A stretch of 64,000 bases of DNA from Limnomonas spitsbergensis (GCA_037349105.1 JAYJMM010000004.1:4863001-4927000), one strand, 5' to 3'; shown: positions 49,301 to 59,566, counted from the stretch's first letter. Notes: generated from the sequence alone by a model not told the origin. Numbers and translations: made by a program.

Positions 49301-49958
49301 TGTTCTGTGTCCGCTCAGGACAGATTGCTGCATCCTTTATGCTCCCACCTTTTCCTCACATGCGCTGTACAGCACCCAACCCACCATCTGCTCAAGCAGG
49401 CACAGATCTATGGCCATGTAGCTCATGCCTGATTGAACACCAAACCCCATGCGCCCTACCCTCCCCACCTCATTCCAGCTGAGGCTAAGGGAGAGGTTAT
49501 CACTTGGACTTCTGTGGACCGCCTGAACATGTCAATTGGCTTGCTGTACGCTCTGAGCAACCTCGCAACAGATCAGGGGATCAGGTATGTCCATGAGACC
49601 ATGAGACAGAAGGAGGGGATGGGCCCCAAAGCATTGTTTCCCTATTTCCAGTTGCTAAACTGCTCTTTGGTGTCTGTCGGTTGCATGCTTACCATCCTGC
49701 GCCCCATCCAAGCCTGGCGTGACCCTGTGCCTGCCCTCGCTTTGCTCTTGTAGCTGTGGCTTCTGCGTCCCCCGGCCGCAGCTGCTCAAGCGATGGCTGC
49801 AAGCTGGGGTGCGCATGAAGCAGATCACCACCGCCCTTAAGCTCATCTACCCACCCTCTGCGCACGACTACGAGTACTACAAGGCATCCACGGTTGCGTA
49901 CTTCTTAATCGAGGAGGTCAAGGAGGTGCTCATGAAAGTGCTGTCAGTGGTGGAGTGA
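37364..49958 (+). CDS. Kinesin-4-like motor protein, 24 exons, about 936 aa
   Basis: Exons: 37364-37414, 37607-37693, 37794-37934, 38183-38279, 38926-39008, 39671-39838, 40109-40215, 40839-40905, 41363-41435, 41749-41896, 42376-42492, 42918-43044, 43446-43541, 43973-44128, 44317-44443, 45058-45224, 45482-45551, 46316-46432, 46725-46790, 47274-47443, 48316-48482, 48923-49020, 49479-49584, 49754-49958. The motor is N-terminal (about 1-390), hydrolysing ATP for movement along microtubules. It has P-loop GQTGSGKT at 103-110, switch I SSRSH at 246-250, switch II DLAGSE at 289-294, and [15 protein letters not shown] then [14 protein letters not shown]. The segment [20 protein letters not shown] and the neck resemble KIF4/KIF21 kinesins. 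A basic coil ([20 protein letters not shown]) follows, then acidic linkers and a roughly 400-residue C-terminus of no recognised family. The end of exon 14 is uncertain: 44086 is a possible alternative, and 44063 would break the phase. Confidence 0.9.
39818..39955 (+). repeat. Three-copy repeat of kinesin exon 6 end plus donor
   Basis: GGGCGAGTGGTTCCTGAG plus GTGTGCTGGGCTGCTGGGTG is followed by two related copies (AGGCCAACGGTGCATGAGGA and GGGCGAACGGTGCATGAGGG), spaced about 60-65 bp. The repeat therefore includes about 18 exon bases and the intron start. Confidence 0.75.
40582..40638. repeat. Intronic hairpin in the kinesin gene
   Basis: CTCACACAC...TTAGGGAATGTAC pairs with GTACATTCCCTA...TGTGTGAG around a 5-nt CTGAA loop. 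The arms are about 25 nt with a small internal bulge, in intron 7. Confidence 0.8.
40895..41065 (+). repeat. Tandem repeat starting at kinesin exon 8 donor
   Basis: CATGAACGAGGTGGGATGC...CCCTGAACCCTATC is followed by diverged copies (ACGAGGAAGGTGAGGTGCC...CACCCTGAACCCTCATC, then ACGGATGAGGTGAGCTACC). The unit is about 70 bp and again includes the exon end and donor. Confidence 0.65.
41896..42165 (+). repeat. About 64-bp G-rich tandem repeat starting at kinesin exon 10 donor
   Basis: About four copies of GGTCAGAGGGAGTGGGGCTG...GAGAGGTGCAGTGGGTGGGG. The first begins at the donor GTGAGGGTCGGGAGGGGTCA directly after the exon end at 41896. Confidence 0.8.
42488..42595 (+). repeat. CA-rich stretch beginning at kinesin exon 11 donor
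   Basis: A loose ACACAC/GCACAC microsatellite-like tract starts within the donor GTATGCACACATG and ends near ACATACAGG. Confidence 0.6.
43331..43376 (+). repeat. Upstream partial duplicate of kinesin exon 13 start
   Basis: CTGGAGGATCACGAGCAGCT, preceded by GGCAGGCCCTGC, mirrors the acceptor and start of exon 13 at 43442-43476 (GGCAGGTCCTCCTGGAGGATC then ACGAGCGGCT), about 100 bases further on. It may be a cryptic alternative acceptor. Confidence 0.6.
47430..48060 (+). repeat. About 48-bp tandem repeat of kinesin exon 20 end plus donor
   Basis: About 13 copies. The exon end and donor CCAGGCTGGAGGTGTGAAGG seed the array; each later unit reads GCAGGCTGGAGGTGTGAAGG followed by a variable G-run and GGGCAGTGTGA. 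Roughly a dozen identical copies of the real donor lie within 600 bases of it. Confidence 0.92.
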
Positions 49959-50015
49959 CGGATCTGTGGCCCTGAGGGCTCTGGCTGGCACCCCCTTGGC
50001 CCCCATGCCTTGTAG

Positions 50016-50060
50016 AACAAGCACATCGAGGAGCAGCGTCTCTGGAGCTGGCTGGCGTAG
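50016..50060 (+). other. Possible alternative last exon of the kinesin gene
   Basis: If a GTGGTG donor at 49947 is used with the acceptor CCTTGTAG ending at 50015, the frame continues in phase 0 as NKHIEEQRLWSWLA and stops at 50058-50060. The peptide is protein-like, but the donor is weak. The unspliced ending (SVVE, stop at 49956-49958) is the default. Confidence 0.35.
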
Positions 50061-50190
50061 CTGCTGCTGGCGCTGCACTACCTGCAAGAGATCACGTCCT
50101 CCACAGACACCTCAAGAGCTCAAATAGGTACACTGACCCGCCGATGGATCTTCTCATCTTCTCGTATGATCTGATGGCCAGGGCCTGACT

Positions 50191-50432
50191 AAGGGGCCTG
50201 TCACTAGGGGGGTCGGACTAATCCCCCAAACAGGGGCTTTCAGTGCTCGGTTGGCGCCTTTGCACAACGAAGAATCGAACAGGAAAAAAAGTTGTGTTCC
50301 ATTTTGTATCCAGTGGCTTAAGTCCTGGACGCCAGCCGATTCTTCCGTGTGCTAAGGCGCCAACCATGGGGTCGCACTAAAAGCCGGGGGGTGTCGGGGG
50401 ATTAGTCCGACACCCCTAGTGACAGGCCCCTT
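50191..50432. mobile_element. hAT-like MITE, 242 bp
   Basis: Terminal inverted repeats AAGGGGCCTGTCACTAGG and CCTAGTGACAGGCCCCTT are perfect at their tips, and complementarity extends inward (GTCGGACTAATCCCCC pairs with GGGGGATTAGTCCGAC; TTGGCGCC and GAATCG segments also pair). The element is flanked by an 8-bp direct repeat GCCTGACT (50183-50190 and 50433-50440). Eight-bp target duplications are typical of the hAT superfamily. It has no coding capacity. Confidence 0.88.
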
Positions 50433-50440
50433 GCCTGACT

Positions 50441-52589
50441 GTCCGCTTCCGTTGCTTTTATGCTTTGTGATCAGATGTTTTACATGTACCTGATCAGATG
50501 TGCACCTGGTCGTCCTTGGCTTGGAATGGGCCTCCTTGTACCCCAGGGGAAGATTCGGGACCCCAGGGGATGATTTGGTACCCATGGTATTGATTCGGTA
50601 CACCAGGGGATGATTCGGGACCCCCGCCTAGGTTGCTGCGGCTACCAGAATCCAGGCTATTTGAATAATTGAACAACATCTAGGTACTAGGCTTTACAGT
50701 GCTGATATTGTTGCAGCTGTATGCTGCGTTGGTAGCAGCGTTGCGCCAAATTAGCATGAATGCTCCGGCTTCAGCAAAAGCCCATGCACTAGACATGTTC
50801 TTCGGAATGGAGCCTTCTTTAAAGCCTCAAGGGAGCTTGAATGCTCCGGCTTTTGTAAGGGCTCCCTAAACTCAAGTGAACTAGTTGAGTTGCCTGCCTT
50901 CTCTTCCTCGTATCAGATTTTTGTATTTGTATTAACATGCTGGGATTCTTCATGCGATTGTTAGCATGATGTATGGCTCCCCTGGAGGAGTTCCAAGTCT
51001 AGGAATGTAACGTCACTGGTGCATCCTCTGAAATGTTTCTTACCGGTATGTTTTCTGCGTGTAACGAATTGTCCCCACGGTGATAAGCAGCGAGACGAGC
51101 ATTGAAGTGTCCAGCTGTTGAACATGGGCGAGGAACGGTCCTTGCTTAGCGGCCTGGGACGAAGGGGTGGCAGAAAATACGATTTTTGGCCCCATCATCA
51201 AATTCTTGTCAGGATCCCCACAATCCAGCTCCCGTGTCAAACATACTACCGTTGTTGTTCAGAAAGTTCTGGCTCAGTTATCTTCTTGTTTATTAATGTT
51301 CAGATGAACACGAGAGGGGGTCATCAGAACAAAACTTATGACTAGGGCAAATCGCCATGCTGGCGCTCTTTACAACCACTATTCACCTGGTGTTCTTATT
51401 GGGGTGGGAAATGAGTATCTCCGGGGCCGACGCAAGAGCGTAAGACTTGTTTGTACTGCGCTTGGGTTTAATGTGCAGCTATGTGCATATACCCAGTCTA
51501 TGCAAGCCAGAAACTGCCATGAACAAGACTCGCATCACTGATCTGGTCTGTGGCTGAGCATGCCTAAAAGCATAGCTGCTGCAGTTGCTCTACCTACTGC
51601 AGTTGCTCCACCCACCGTTGTCCATGTCTACCGCTCCATTTTTTGCGCATGCCGTCAGTCGCGCATCAGAAGATGCCACGATAACCTATATCGTAAGTTC
51701 TGACCAGGCCATTCGGCTTCCTTCATCCATTGCATGTGGTATACCGTTTCGCCAGGCTTTCGTTGCGCCTATACCTAACATTATTATCCTGGACATACAT
51801 ATATACATGCGTGCAGATCCATAGTACTTGCACCAATCACTACATGCGAGCAGCTCCACACCCTGCTCGCCATATGCTCCTCTCATCAGATGAAGCCAGG
51901 TGCGTTTAACTTAAACTTCACAGGACCGCCAGGGGTATATCCCTCTTGAACGTTACAATAACTCCGGTCACAGTTACTCAGGACATGCAATGTGAGTCCA
52001 ACTCTCTAAGTAAATTAATGACCTGACACCTCTGGGCCCTGCTCAAAGGCTCGGTTGCCTGGTTCAGGTAGGGAGAATATGAAAATTATCTTGTGTGAAC
52101 CCAAGATAAGCTAACAGAGAAGAGAAAATGACCCAAAAGGAAAAGTCTATAGAGAGGAAAGGTAGCGGCATGGCCGCAAGGATGACCTCATGCTGTTAGC
52201 CACGCAGCATTTAAACTGTATAGTGAAGCCAGTCGCCATGTTCCATGCTTCGGCCAGAATGGGCGGCTTCCTCAATCCACTTGTTTGCGTATTTAGCTAT
52301 TTTACGCCAGAAGCGCCAACAATGGCATGTATCATTTACCAGCGCTGTCTGCCCCGAATAACGTCTGAGTCGAGTTCTACTGAAGTGTGTGCTACCCTTC
52401 TCCACACCCCTCCTGCACACCTCTCCCACAACGAATGCTGCCACTCAAAGCCACATCAGCTCAAGTCACCACAGCTTGGTAAGGTTCCAGGATAGCACTC
52501 ACAAGCTAGGGATTGAAACCTGGATTGAAAGTAAATTTAACCAGTGCTGGTTGATAGGAGATGCGACTTCGTTCTGTGTAAGTTGAAAT
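50441..52589. other. Intergenic region between kinesin and the SUMO-like gene
   Basis: About 2.1 kb with no supportable gene. It contains short tandem words near 50540-50630 (GGGGATGATTCGG / GGTACC variants) and a dispersed repeat at 52012-52062. The small open frames present have no family features. Confidence 0.5.
52012..52062 (+). repeat. Dispersed repeat copy shared with 20968-21015
   Basis: ACACCTCTGGGCCCTGCTCA followed by AAGGCTCGGTTGCCTG matches the reverse complement of the sequence at 20968-21015. Confidence 0.5.
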
Positions 52590-53408
52590 TTAATCTCCTC
52601 TCATACCGGTTATCACAACGGCATCTATGACATTGTTGTCCTCCATGTCCCAGTCGAGTGCACATGTGCGTGTCTGGGGCGGTCTGCTGATGTTGCTGCC
52701 GCCAAAGAGGAACGTGCAGGAGTCCTTGCTCACGGCCTTGATAAAGCAGTAAGCGGCGAACATTCTGGCCAGTGGCGTCGACTTCTTCATTTTGAAGTGG
52801 ACTTCTTTCTTGCTCTGGTCTCGGACCACCAGATTTATGAAGGCATCCGTAAGGGAGGCCTCGGGTGTCGGCACAGCCATCTGAGTTGCTGCCACATCCT
52901 CCTCTTTGACCGCTCCCTTACCATGCTGTACAACCTGGTTTCTGCAAGCACCCTGAAGAGCCCGCGGTTGCTCAACAGAAGCTGCTGCTGTGCGGGCTGA
53001 CATGAGTTTGTTAAGGGTCTTCAAATGCGCCATGCACTCTGCATCATATATCTGCCTCTCCACTGCCTTTGCTAGAATCGCCTCCAGCTGCATCACCCTT
53101 CCCTGCAGCTCTGCAACCTGCGCCTGTACCGCCTTGGAAGTTTGCAGCTCGCCCACTTGTGAAGGTCGTTCTAGAAGCTGGACCCTTGATCGTAAGTCCC
53201 CATTTTCTTGAGTGAGTGCTTGAAGCTGGGCGTCGCGCTGCTTCAGAGCGTGCTGCTCGTCGCCAATCGAGTTCCACGCCTCTGACAGGGCCCGGCTGAG
53301 GGTGTCGATCTGCGCCTGTTTGGCGAGCAGCTGGGCAGCCTGCGACCGGGGAGCCGCCGATGTCGATTCGGGACGATCACTATCTTGTAACTTTCGTTTA
53401 GAAGCCAT
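52590..53408 (-). CDS. Intronless coiled-coil / SUMO-like domain protein, 272 aa
   Basis: A single open frame starts at ATG 53408-53406, unlike its intron-rich neighbours. Residues of about 25-115 form a coiled coil (AQIDTLSRALSEAWNSIGDE, QVAELQGRVMQLEAILAKAV). The last roughly 85 residues resemble the SUMO/Rad60-SLD ubiquitin fold: INLVVRDQSKKEVHFKMKKS, then TPLARMFAAYC, CTFLFGGSNISRP, and DWDMEDNNVIDAVVITG, which match the SUMO strands and the acidic D-x-IDA motif. The frame ends ITGMRGD without a diglycine, so it is unlikely to be a conjugatable SUMO as read. Instead it may be a SUMO-mimic adaptor of the RENi (Rad60-Esc2-NIP45) kind. A GTATGAG donor overlaps the end (ACCG/GTATGAG), so a further 3' exon is possible. 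Intronlessness could indicate a retrocopy. Confidence 0.75.
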   Translation of the reverse strand: MASKRKLQDSDRPESTSAAPRSQAAQLLAKQAQIDTLSRALSEAWNSIGDEQHALKQRDAQLQALTQENGDLRSRVQLLERPSQVGELQTSKAVQAQVAELQGRVMQLEAILAKAVERQIYDAECMAHLKTLNKLMSARTAAASVEQPRALQGACRNQVVQHGKGAVKEEDVAATQMAVPTPEASLTDAFINLVVRDQSKKEVHFKMKKSTPLARMFAAYCFIKAVSKDSCTFLFGGSNISRPPQTRTCALDWDMEDNNVIDAVVITGMRGD

Positions 53409-53731
53409 CAAAGCGTAACCAAATGCTCTGAGTGTAGGATCCCTTGATGCCCTGGTGTCACTGTGAAATACAGGCTGCTTCTACCTGCTTTTGATCTTCT
53501 TCCATCTATCATGTGATATAGTGTTAGGTCCTGTATTGCAATACTCGACCTGCGGCTTTTCTCCAAAACCAGGAGTACCTGTAAGGTGGGATGGGGTAGG
53601 GTTTGACATCGGGAAGCACGATTGCACGAAGCGCCGAAGCGTGGTAGGTGGGACACGTCGACAAACGGCCATGACAAGGAGCCCACCGCAGACCTGGCCA
53701 GTTAATATTCTTGACAATTTGTAAAACTGAG
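53409..53731. promoter_or_regulatory. Divergent promoter between SUMO-like and PDI genes
   Basis: Only about 320 bases separate the two start codons, so the region must hold both 5' UTRs and probably a bidirectional promoter. No named element is identifiable. Confidence 0.4.
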
Positions 53732-56700
53732 ATGATGAAGCCTTCAAGCAGCTTGCTGCTTTTGTCAGCAGTATGGTGCTGCGCATCATCAGCTCATGCC
53801 ATGTATGCTGCCAGCTCGCCCGTCGTGGATCTGACCGAGTCTAACTTTGAGGCAAAGATCAAGACTGCAGGCATCTACCTGGTCGAGGTGTGCAGCTTGG
53901 GTTGAGTCGAGGGCGCTAAGAGGGCGAGGCGATCTGGTCGGCTTGGCGCCCAAAACGGGTACCCGCGCTGGCAAGATCCCAGCGCATCGAAGCAGATATC
54001 GCGCGTCTCTCTTGCCTGCACATGCCAGGGCAAAACGAATTAAAATTTTCGAGCGCCCTCCCCCTCGTTTGCCGTTTTGGTGCAGTTCTACGCCCCTTGG
54101 TGCGGGCACTGCAAGAGCCTTCAGCCCGAGTACGAGAAGCTTGCCAAGGCCACCAAAGGCATGGTTGCGATTGGTGCCGTGAATGCCGACGAGCACAAGT
54201 CCCTGGGATCCGAGTATGGAGTCAAAGGCTTCCCCACCATAAAGGTAGGCACCTCTGTGGGCTGTGGTCAGCGCTGCTGAGTAGCCTGCTGAGCATGATG
54301 CCACAGCAGGTGTGGTTGAGAATTTTCCTACCCTGGGTGCATGGCCCGGGCAAGCGCGGGGTCGTGCTGGCAGGGCCACCAGCCCAGGCACGTCATGTAT
54401 GCCGAGTCGCATGCACCCTGTGCATGGCGCACCACTAGATGCTGATTGTGCTGCGAAGTTGGCAGTCTACAAGGGCCTGAGCACCGGAAGAGTTGTTTGC
54501 CCAGCCTGCCCAGCCCATCTGTCTAAGCCTTTTCCCGCCTCTATAACCGCTCACGAGTCACGCCTGATGCAGCAACCTCTTATTCCTGCTTGTGTGTCCG
54601 CAGCAGGATGTCATGTGCGGCTTCTTAACACCAAACAGACTGTAAAGTTATATCGGGAATCTGTTATCACTGAGGTTGTAGCAGCCTGCCTCAAAGGGAG
54701 GCACAGTATTGCACCAGGATACTCCGGATGCTTTGTATTCGTCCAAAATATACGTTCCCAGGTATCTTGTCTGCAGTTACAAAGCAACAAGCAGTCGATC
54801 AAACTGTCCGCCAGAGCGATAAGCGGCCCTGCCCTTGTTGATAGCCTGCCAGGTCAGGACCCCAAAACACGGCAGGCTTATGGACAGATCAAACATCACC
54901 ACCCTTACAAGCCTGGCTGCTTGGACTTTTGACCTTCCCTTCTTGCACAGCTCATGTACGTTGATGGCGGCAAGATCAAGTCTTCGGATTACACAGGGGG
55001 ACGCACTGCTAAGGAGATGGTCCAGTTTGTAATGGACAAGGCCAAGGCGCTGGCAATGAAGCGGATCGGTGAGAAGGCTGGCGGCGGTGGTGGCAGTCAG
55101 AAGGCAAGTGGCGGCGGCGGTCAAAAGGCTGGTGGCGGCGGCGGTGGCGGCAGCGGTGGCAGTGACTCTTTCTACAGCGGCACGGACGTCGTTGTTCTCT
55201 CTGACGACAACTTTCAAGACGAGGTTGGTGGCTGCAGCTGAGGATGCCGATAGGGTGGGGAAACGTCGTACAAATTTTTGAAGTCGGTTGTCTTTTTGCA
55301 GACGAGGTGGGCGACTGCAGAGGAGGATGTGGAATGCTGGGACAGGGCTAGTAGGGGACGATTGGACCCAACGAAGTAAAGGACGCAATTATAACTGATC
55401 GGGATCTGGGATTTGTTTCGGGCATGCAGTGCTCAAGGTTGCAGTCTACTACTACAGAAAAAAAATCAGTGAAGTGCACTCTTCAGCCTTGCTGCTGAAG
55501 TGAGTGAGTGACCAGCATGTGTTGAAATCACTCTCCAGCCTTGCTGCTGAAGTCAACTTAGTGACCAGCATGTGTTGATATCAATGATATGCTATTACTG
55601 ACTCATCAATTGGCTGTTCAAGGCGATGTTGAATTCCCAAATCGAACAATTTGTACCTTTGTAGAGCCTGTAGGCGTATTCAGCCTTGTTGACCTTGTCA
55701 GTTGGAGATGTTTGCCCATGCAAATTGACTGGCTCTGCTGGATCTGTTGCATCTGTAGGCTTCTATGGAAGTCCCCTGGGGCAGGTCTCTGGTCTGCTTC
55801 TGAGCAGCAAGCAGGTGGTCCAGCCGCAGTAGGAAGCATGTTATATGAGTATGTTGTTGGAGAGGTTTCCTCGCACCTGTTGCTGCCACACTGCCCACGA
55901 GCAGCATGCAATGGCCCTCCTAATCAGCGTGTCTCTGCCACTCACTGGTATCTGCGAGCCACAAACTCTACCAACCAGGAAGAAGCCTCTCAGACGTGTC
56001 CACCCCTATTGCTGCCAGGCTGCCTGGAGACCACAGACCCTATCCTGCAGACCACAGACCCTATCCTGCAGACCACAGACCCTATCCTGCATTATCAGGG
56101 TGTCTCTGTCTGTCTCTGGTAAATGCAGGTCATTAACTCAGCCGACCTGGTGCTGGTTGAGTTCTACGCCCCCTGGTGTGGCCACTGCAAGAATCTGAAG
56201 CCTGTCTGGATCGATGCGGCGTCGCAAGTCAAGGGCAAGGTCAAGATTGCTGCAATGGACTGGTGAGAGGGGCGGATAGGGACTGTCTTGAGTGTGGCAT
56301 GGTGTGGAAGGGGGAAAGCATCGGCCGGGGAGAGGGGCAGAAAGGGGCTTGTGCTCAGGTGAGTCCATTTTGATTTTAAAATTTAGTGCTTTGACTGGTT
56401 CCTGCCAAGTCAAAGCACTGTATCTGTAGGAATGTAATAATTATGCTTGAGGCACAACTTCTGGCCTTGAGCTGTCATGCTGCCACTGCCTGCCTTAGGA
56501 GCATGCAAACAAAAGCTGCTTGACCCTAGTGGCTTGGCCTTAGAACCTCAAAGGATGCCGCTTAAAACCTGTTCCCTGCGCCCTGTCCTCCTTTTGCAGT
56601 ACTGCGAACGAGGCAACGTGTGGACAGTTTGGTGTTCGTGGGTACCCCAGCATCAAGTTTTTCGGGAAGAATAAGAACAGGTAGGAGTGGGGAGCTGGCG

Positions 56701-59490
56701 CACTTACTTGGGAGGAAGTTGGAGCTTGGAGCACATATGTGAAAGGCAGGTGGGCTGTCAACTCCGCGAGGGACCCTCTATTTTTTAGGTCCCTGGAATG
56801 GGATCTGTGAAGGTTACCTCCTCGTTTGTTGTCGGGAGAGTGTAAACAGTGTGTGGGCCGTGGGCACCGTTGAAATACTAGCAATCGACAGGAAGAAGTA
56901 TGTTTTTGTATAGGCTGGTTCAGCTACGAAGCAGGGATATCATGGCCTACGGCTATGGGGATGTATTGCAGCAAGCCCTGCTGCTTCGGCCACCGACTGT
57001 TGGCCGGTCAATTTGGTCCCCAATCGGCCCAGTTGACGACACCCAAAGGCAGTCTGGCAGTCTGGTAGTTTGACCACTGGAACAAATACTGGGGATGAAG
57101 CACCATACCGCCCCACCCCCCTTCACCATATCTGTCTCGTGTGACTTCCTCCAGTTGTCGAGTCCTGTGCCGGGTTATGTTTGATTGTGTCTCCCCCCTG
57201 AGTCCCTCACCCTCATCACCTCCCCCCTGAAACCCTAAACCTTCATCACCTCCCGCTTGTAGCCCGGAGGATTATAACGGGGGCCGGAGCACCGGTGACA
57301 TCGTCACCTTCGCCAACGGGCACTGGTCCAAGACCGCGCCGCCGCCTGAGGTCAAGGAGCTCGTGGATGAGCACGTGTTTGAGAAGGTGATGAGCCAGCC
57401 AGACCCTGCTAGTGTGAAAGCACAAAGTATCCCTTAACCAGCTAGCCTGGAGGATGGCGTCCGGATTCCAGGTGGTCTGGAGGTCTTCTGCGTGAGCAGT
57501 CTGAGCACTCAGTGGAGGCGAGGGGGAAAAGGGATGAGGTGGCACTAAGGGCAAGGCAGCCCCCAGTAGCACTCCAAGAGTCGTCCAGTCTCCTACATCT
57601 GCTTCCCCCCTCCTGCCTCCCCCCTTTTTTCTCCTCTGTGATGTGATGTGCCTCCCCCTCCTGCCTCCCTTGACCCTTCTGCCCCCCCCCCCCCCTGTGA
57701 TGCAAGACCCCCCTTCATACTTTCCTCCCCCCCCCCCCCCTCTGTCACTTCATGCCTCCTCTCAGAACCTCCCATGCCCACCTACAATCCTTGGGCTGCC
57801 TGTGATGCAAGACTTCCCCTTGATAATCCCCCCCCTCCCTGCCCGCCCATTGTTAGGGAACCCACACCCCATAACTGCCTGCAATGTGATGCCATCCCTT
57901 TAACTCTTGTCTCCATACTGCCCCCCTCCCCCCTCAGAACTGCCTGGGCGACGAGTCTGAGGGCATCTCCTCCAAGCAGCTATGTTTCATCGCCTTCCTG
58001 CCCGACATCCTGGACTCCAAGGCGACCGGCCGCAATGCCTACATCAAGACCATGAAGAAGCTGGCAGACCAGTACAAGGACCGGCCCTTCAGCTGGCTGT
58101 GGGTCAGCGCTGGCGTTCAGTCGGGCTTGGAGGTGGGACAGAGGGGACGAAGGGACCCTCCCAACATAGGTTTGGCTGTTCCTGTACGCTGCTTGTTCCT
58201 CTTCGTCAACTGCTGGTCGGCTGGGTTGTTTCTGTCGTGACGGTAGGACGGAAGGCAGCCACGGGCCACTTTTTCAGAGGGGGTGAAAATATGATATGTC
58301 CAGCGAGGTCCTTGTATCCTCTGGAGTGTGTGCTTGGTTTCAAGTGTGTGTTTTGTTGCGGGAGAAGCTCTTGTCCGTTTAATGTGAGCCTATTCAGCCA
58401 CATCAGTCCTGAGCTGATCAGCTCCTGTTATTTAGACTTCTGCTCCCTGCCCAACGTGCAGAACAACTTTGGAGTCGGAGGGTTTGGTTACCCAGCTTTG
58501 GTGGCGTTTAAGCCCAAGGATGGCAAGTACGCCATCCCCAAGAGTGCCTTTGAGCTGGCGCACATCCAGGAGGTAAACGGTGGTCAGAAATTCGTGGGCC
58601 AGATTTGTTCTCAAATGCACTCTGAAATATCGCTCTGGCAGTGGGCGTCGTCATTGGGGCGGCAGTCGAACCTCTTGGCAGTCTTTTATTCTGCCATTCT
58701 TGCCATGTATAACATGCGGTGCATACCGTACATGCTATATATAGCTTGTGTATGATCCTGAAATCCTGATGTCGGTGAGATCTGCTGCCGCTCCACACTT
58801 AATATTTTGCTCTGGGTTGGATTAACTTGAATGCGATTTGAAACATGCTGGCAATCCCTCGAGGTCTGCTAATTTAAATTGCGATCGTTTTGCAGTTCAT
58901 CGAGAGGATTCGCAAGGGAGGAGAGTCTGTGTCAAGCATGCAGGGCTCACTCGCAAGCATCGCCGCCGCCTCCCCATGGGTAAGAGGTGGTAGGAATCAG
59001 GACACCAGAGTTCCATATTTATACCGAGCATGTGTTGGCCAACAGAGGGGGGCGCCTGGTGGGCGCAGGGGGAGGGGTTCAAGGATGTCTATTCTCAGGA
59101 AATGCTGGTGGGTTTTGCGATGTCAAAGAGATGAAGCTGGCTAGGTATGTTTGCTCATGCCTAGGTATGGCCGTATGGGTACTGCATGGAGCATGTGCCG
59201 CAAGTGGGCGTGTTTCTAATGGAGTGCATTAGGGATGGGCACTTCCGCCCTAAATCCACATTGTATTCCCTCAATCCACCATGTTCTCTCCTGATGTAGA
59301 GCCGCCTTGCCGCTCACGGATGGTCTGCCCAAGAAGGGAATGCTTCATTTCCCTTGGTACTAGATCTCTGCCTTTGTTTGCTGACAGCCAGTGTGTCATG
59401 CATGTCATGCAGGATGGCAAGGATGCCCAGGTGGAGAATGTGGATGAGTTCAGCCTGGATGACCTGGATGATGACAAGGCCGAACTTTAG
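53732..59490 (+). CDS. PDIA6: Protein disulfide isomerase, PDIA6/P5 type, 10 exons, 464 aa
   Basis: Exons 53732-53887, 54086-54244, 54951-55223, 56129-56262, 56600-56680, 57263-57386, 57938-58132, 58462-58572, 58896-58979 and 59413-59490 agree in phase (1,395 nt). An N-terminal signal peptide (about residues 1-24, ending SSAHA) directs entry to the ER. Two thioredoxin domains follow, each with the active-site [13 protein letters not shown] at 53-61 and [10 protein letters not shown] at 207-216. A Gly/Ser/Lys linker joins them. Each domain has its cis-proline loop ([19 protein letters not shown]). A third redox-inactive thioredoxin-like region follows (NCLGDES to [18 protein letters not shown]), then an acidic tail. 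This a-a-b order matches P5, which catalyses disulfide exchange in the ER lumen. The C-terminus is KAEL rather than KDEL, and the terminal exon is followed by an in-frame tandem copy. Confidence 0.93.
56030..56094 (+). repeat. Three tandem copies of a 21-bp unit in PDI intron 3
   Basis: ACCACAGACCCTATCCTGCAG occurs as three head-to-tail copies (the last altered at its end) shortly before the exon 4 acceptor. The CTGCAG at the end of the unit creates acceptor-like AGs upstream of the true one. Confidence 0.85.
56936..57055 (+). repeat. Dispersed ~130-bp repeat, copy 6 (PDI intron 5)
   Basis: Contains ATGGCCTACGGC, GCAAGCCCTGCTGCTTCGGC, GGCCGGTCAATTTGGTCCCC and AATCGGCCCAGTTG, aligning along its length with the copies in the coiled-coil gene. 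Confidence 0.6.
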
Positions 59491-59566
59491 GCCAGATCAG
59501 CGTTGGATGATTTCGGCCGTGATGACCTCGATGATGACGTGGCAGAGCGCAGGCCGGATTAGCGTG
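59443..59566 (+). repeat. In-frame tandem duplication of the PDI C-terminal coding segment
   Basis: A 63-bp unit is present twice. The first copy codes [15 protein letters not shown] then the stop TAG at 59488-59490. The second copy (59506-59566), in the same frame after the stop, would read DDFGRDDLDDDVAERRPD. The second copy is 3' UTR unless the TAG is read through or bypassed. Confidence 0.8.
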
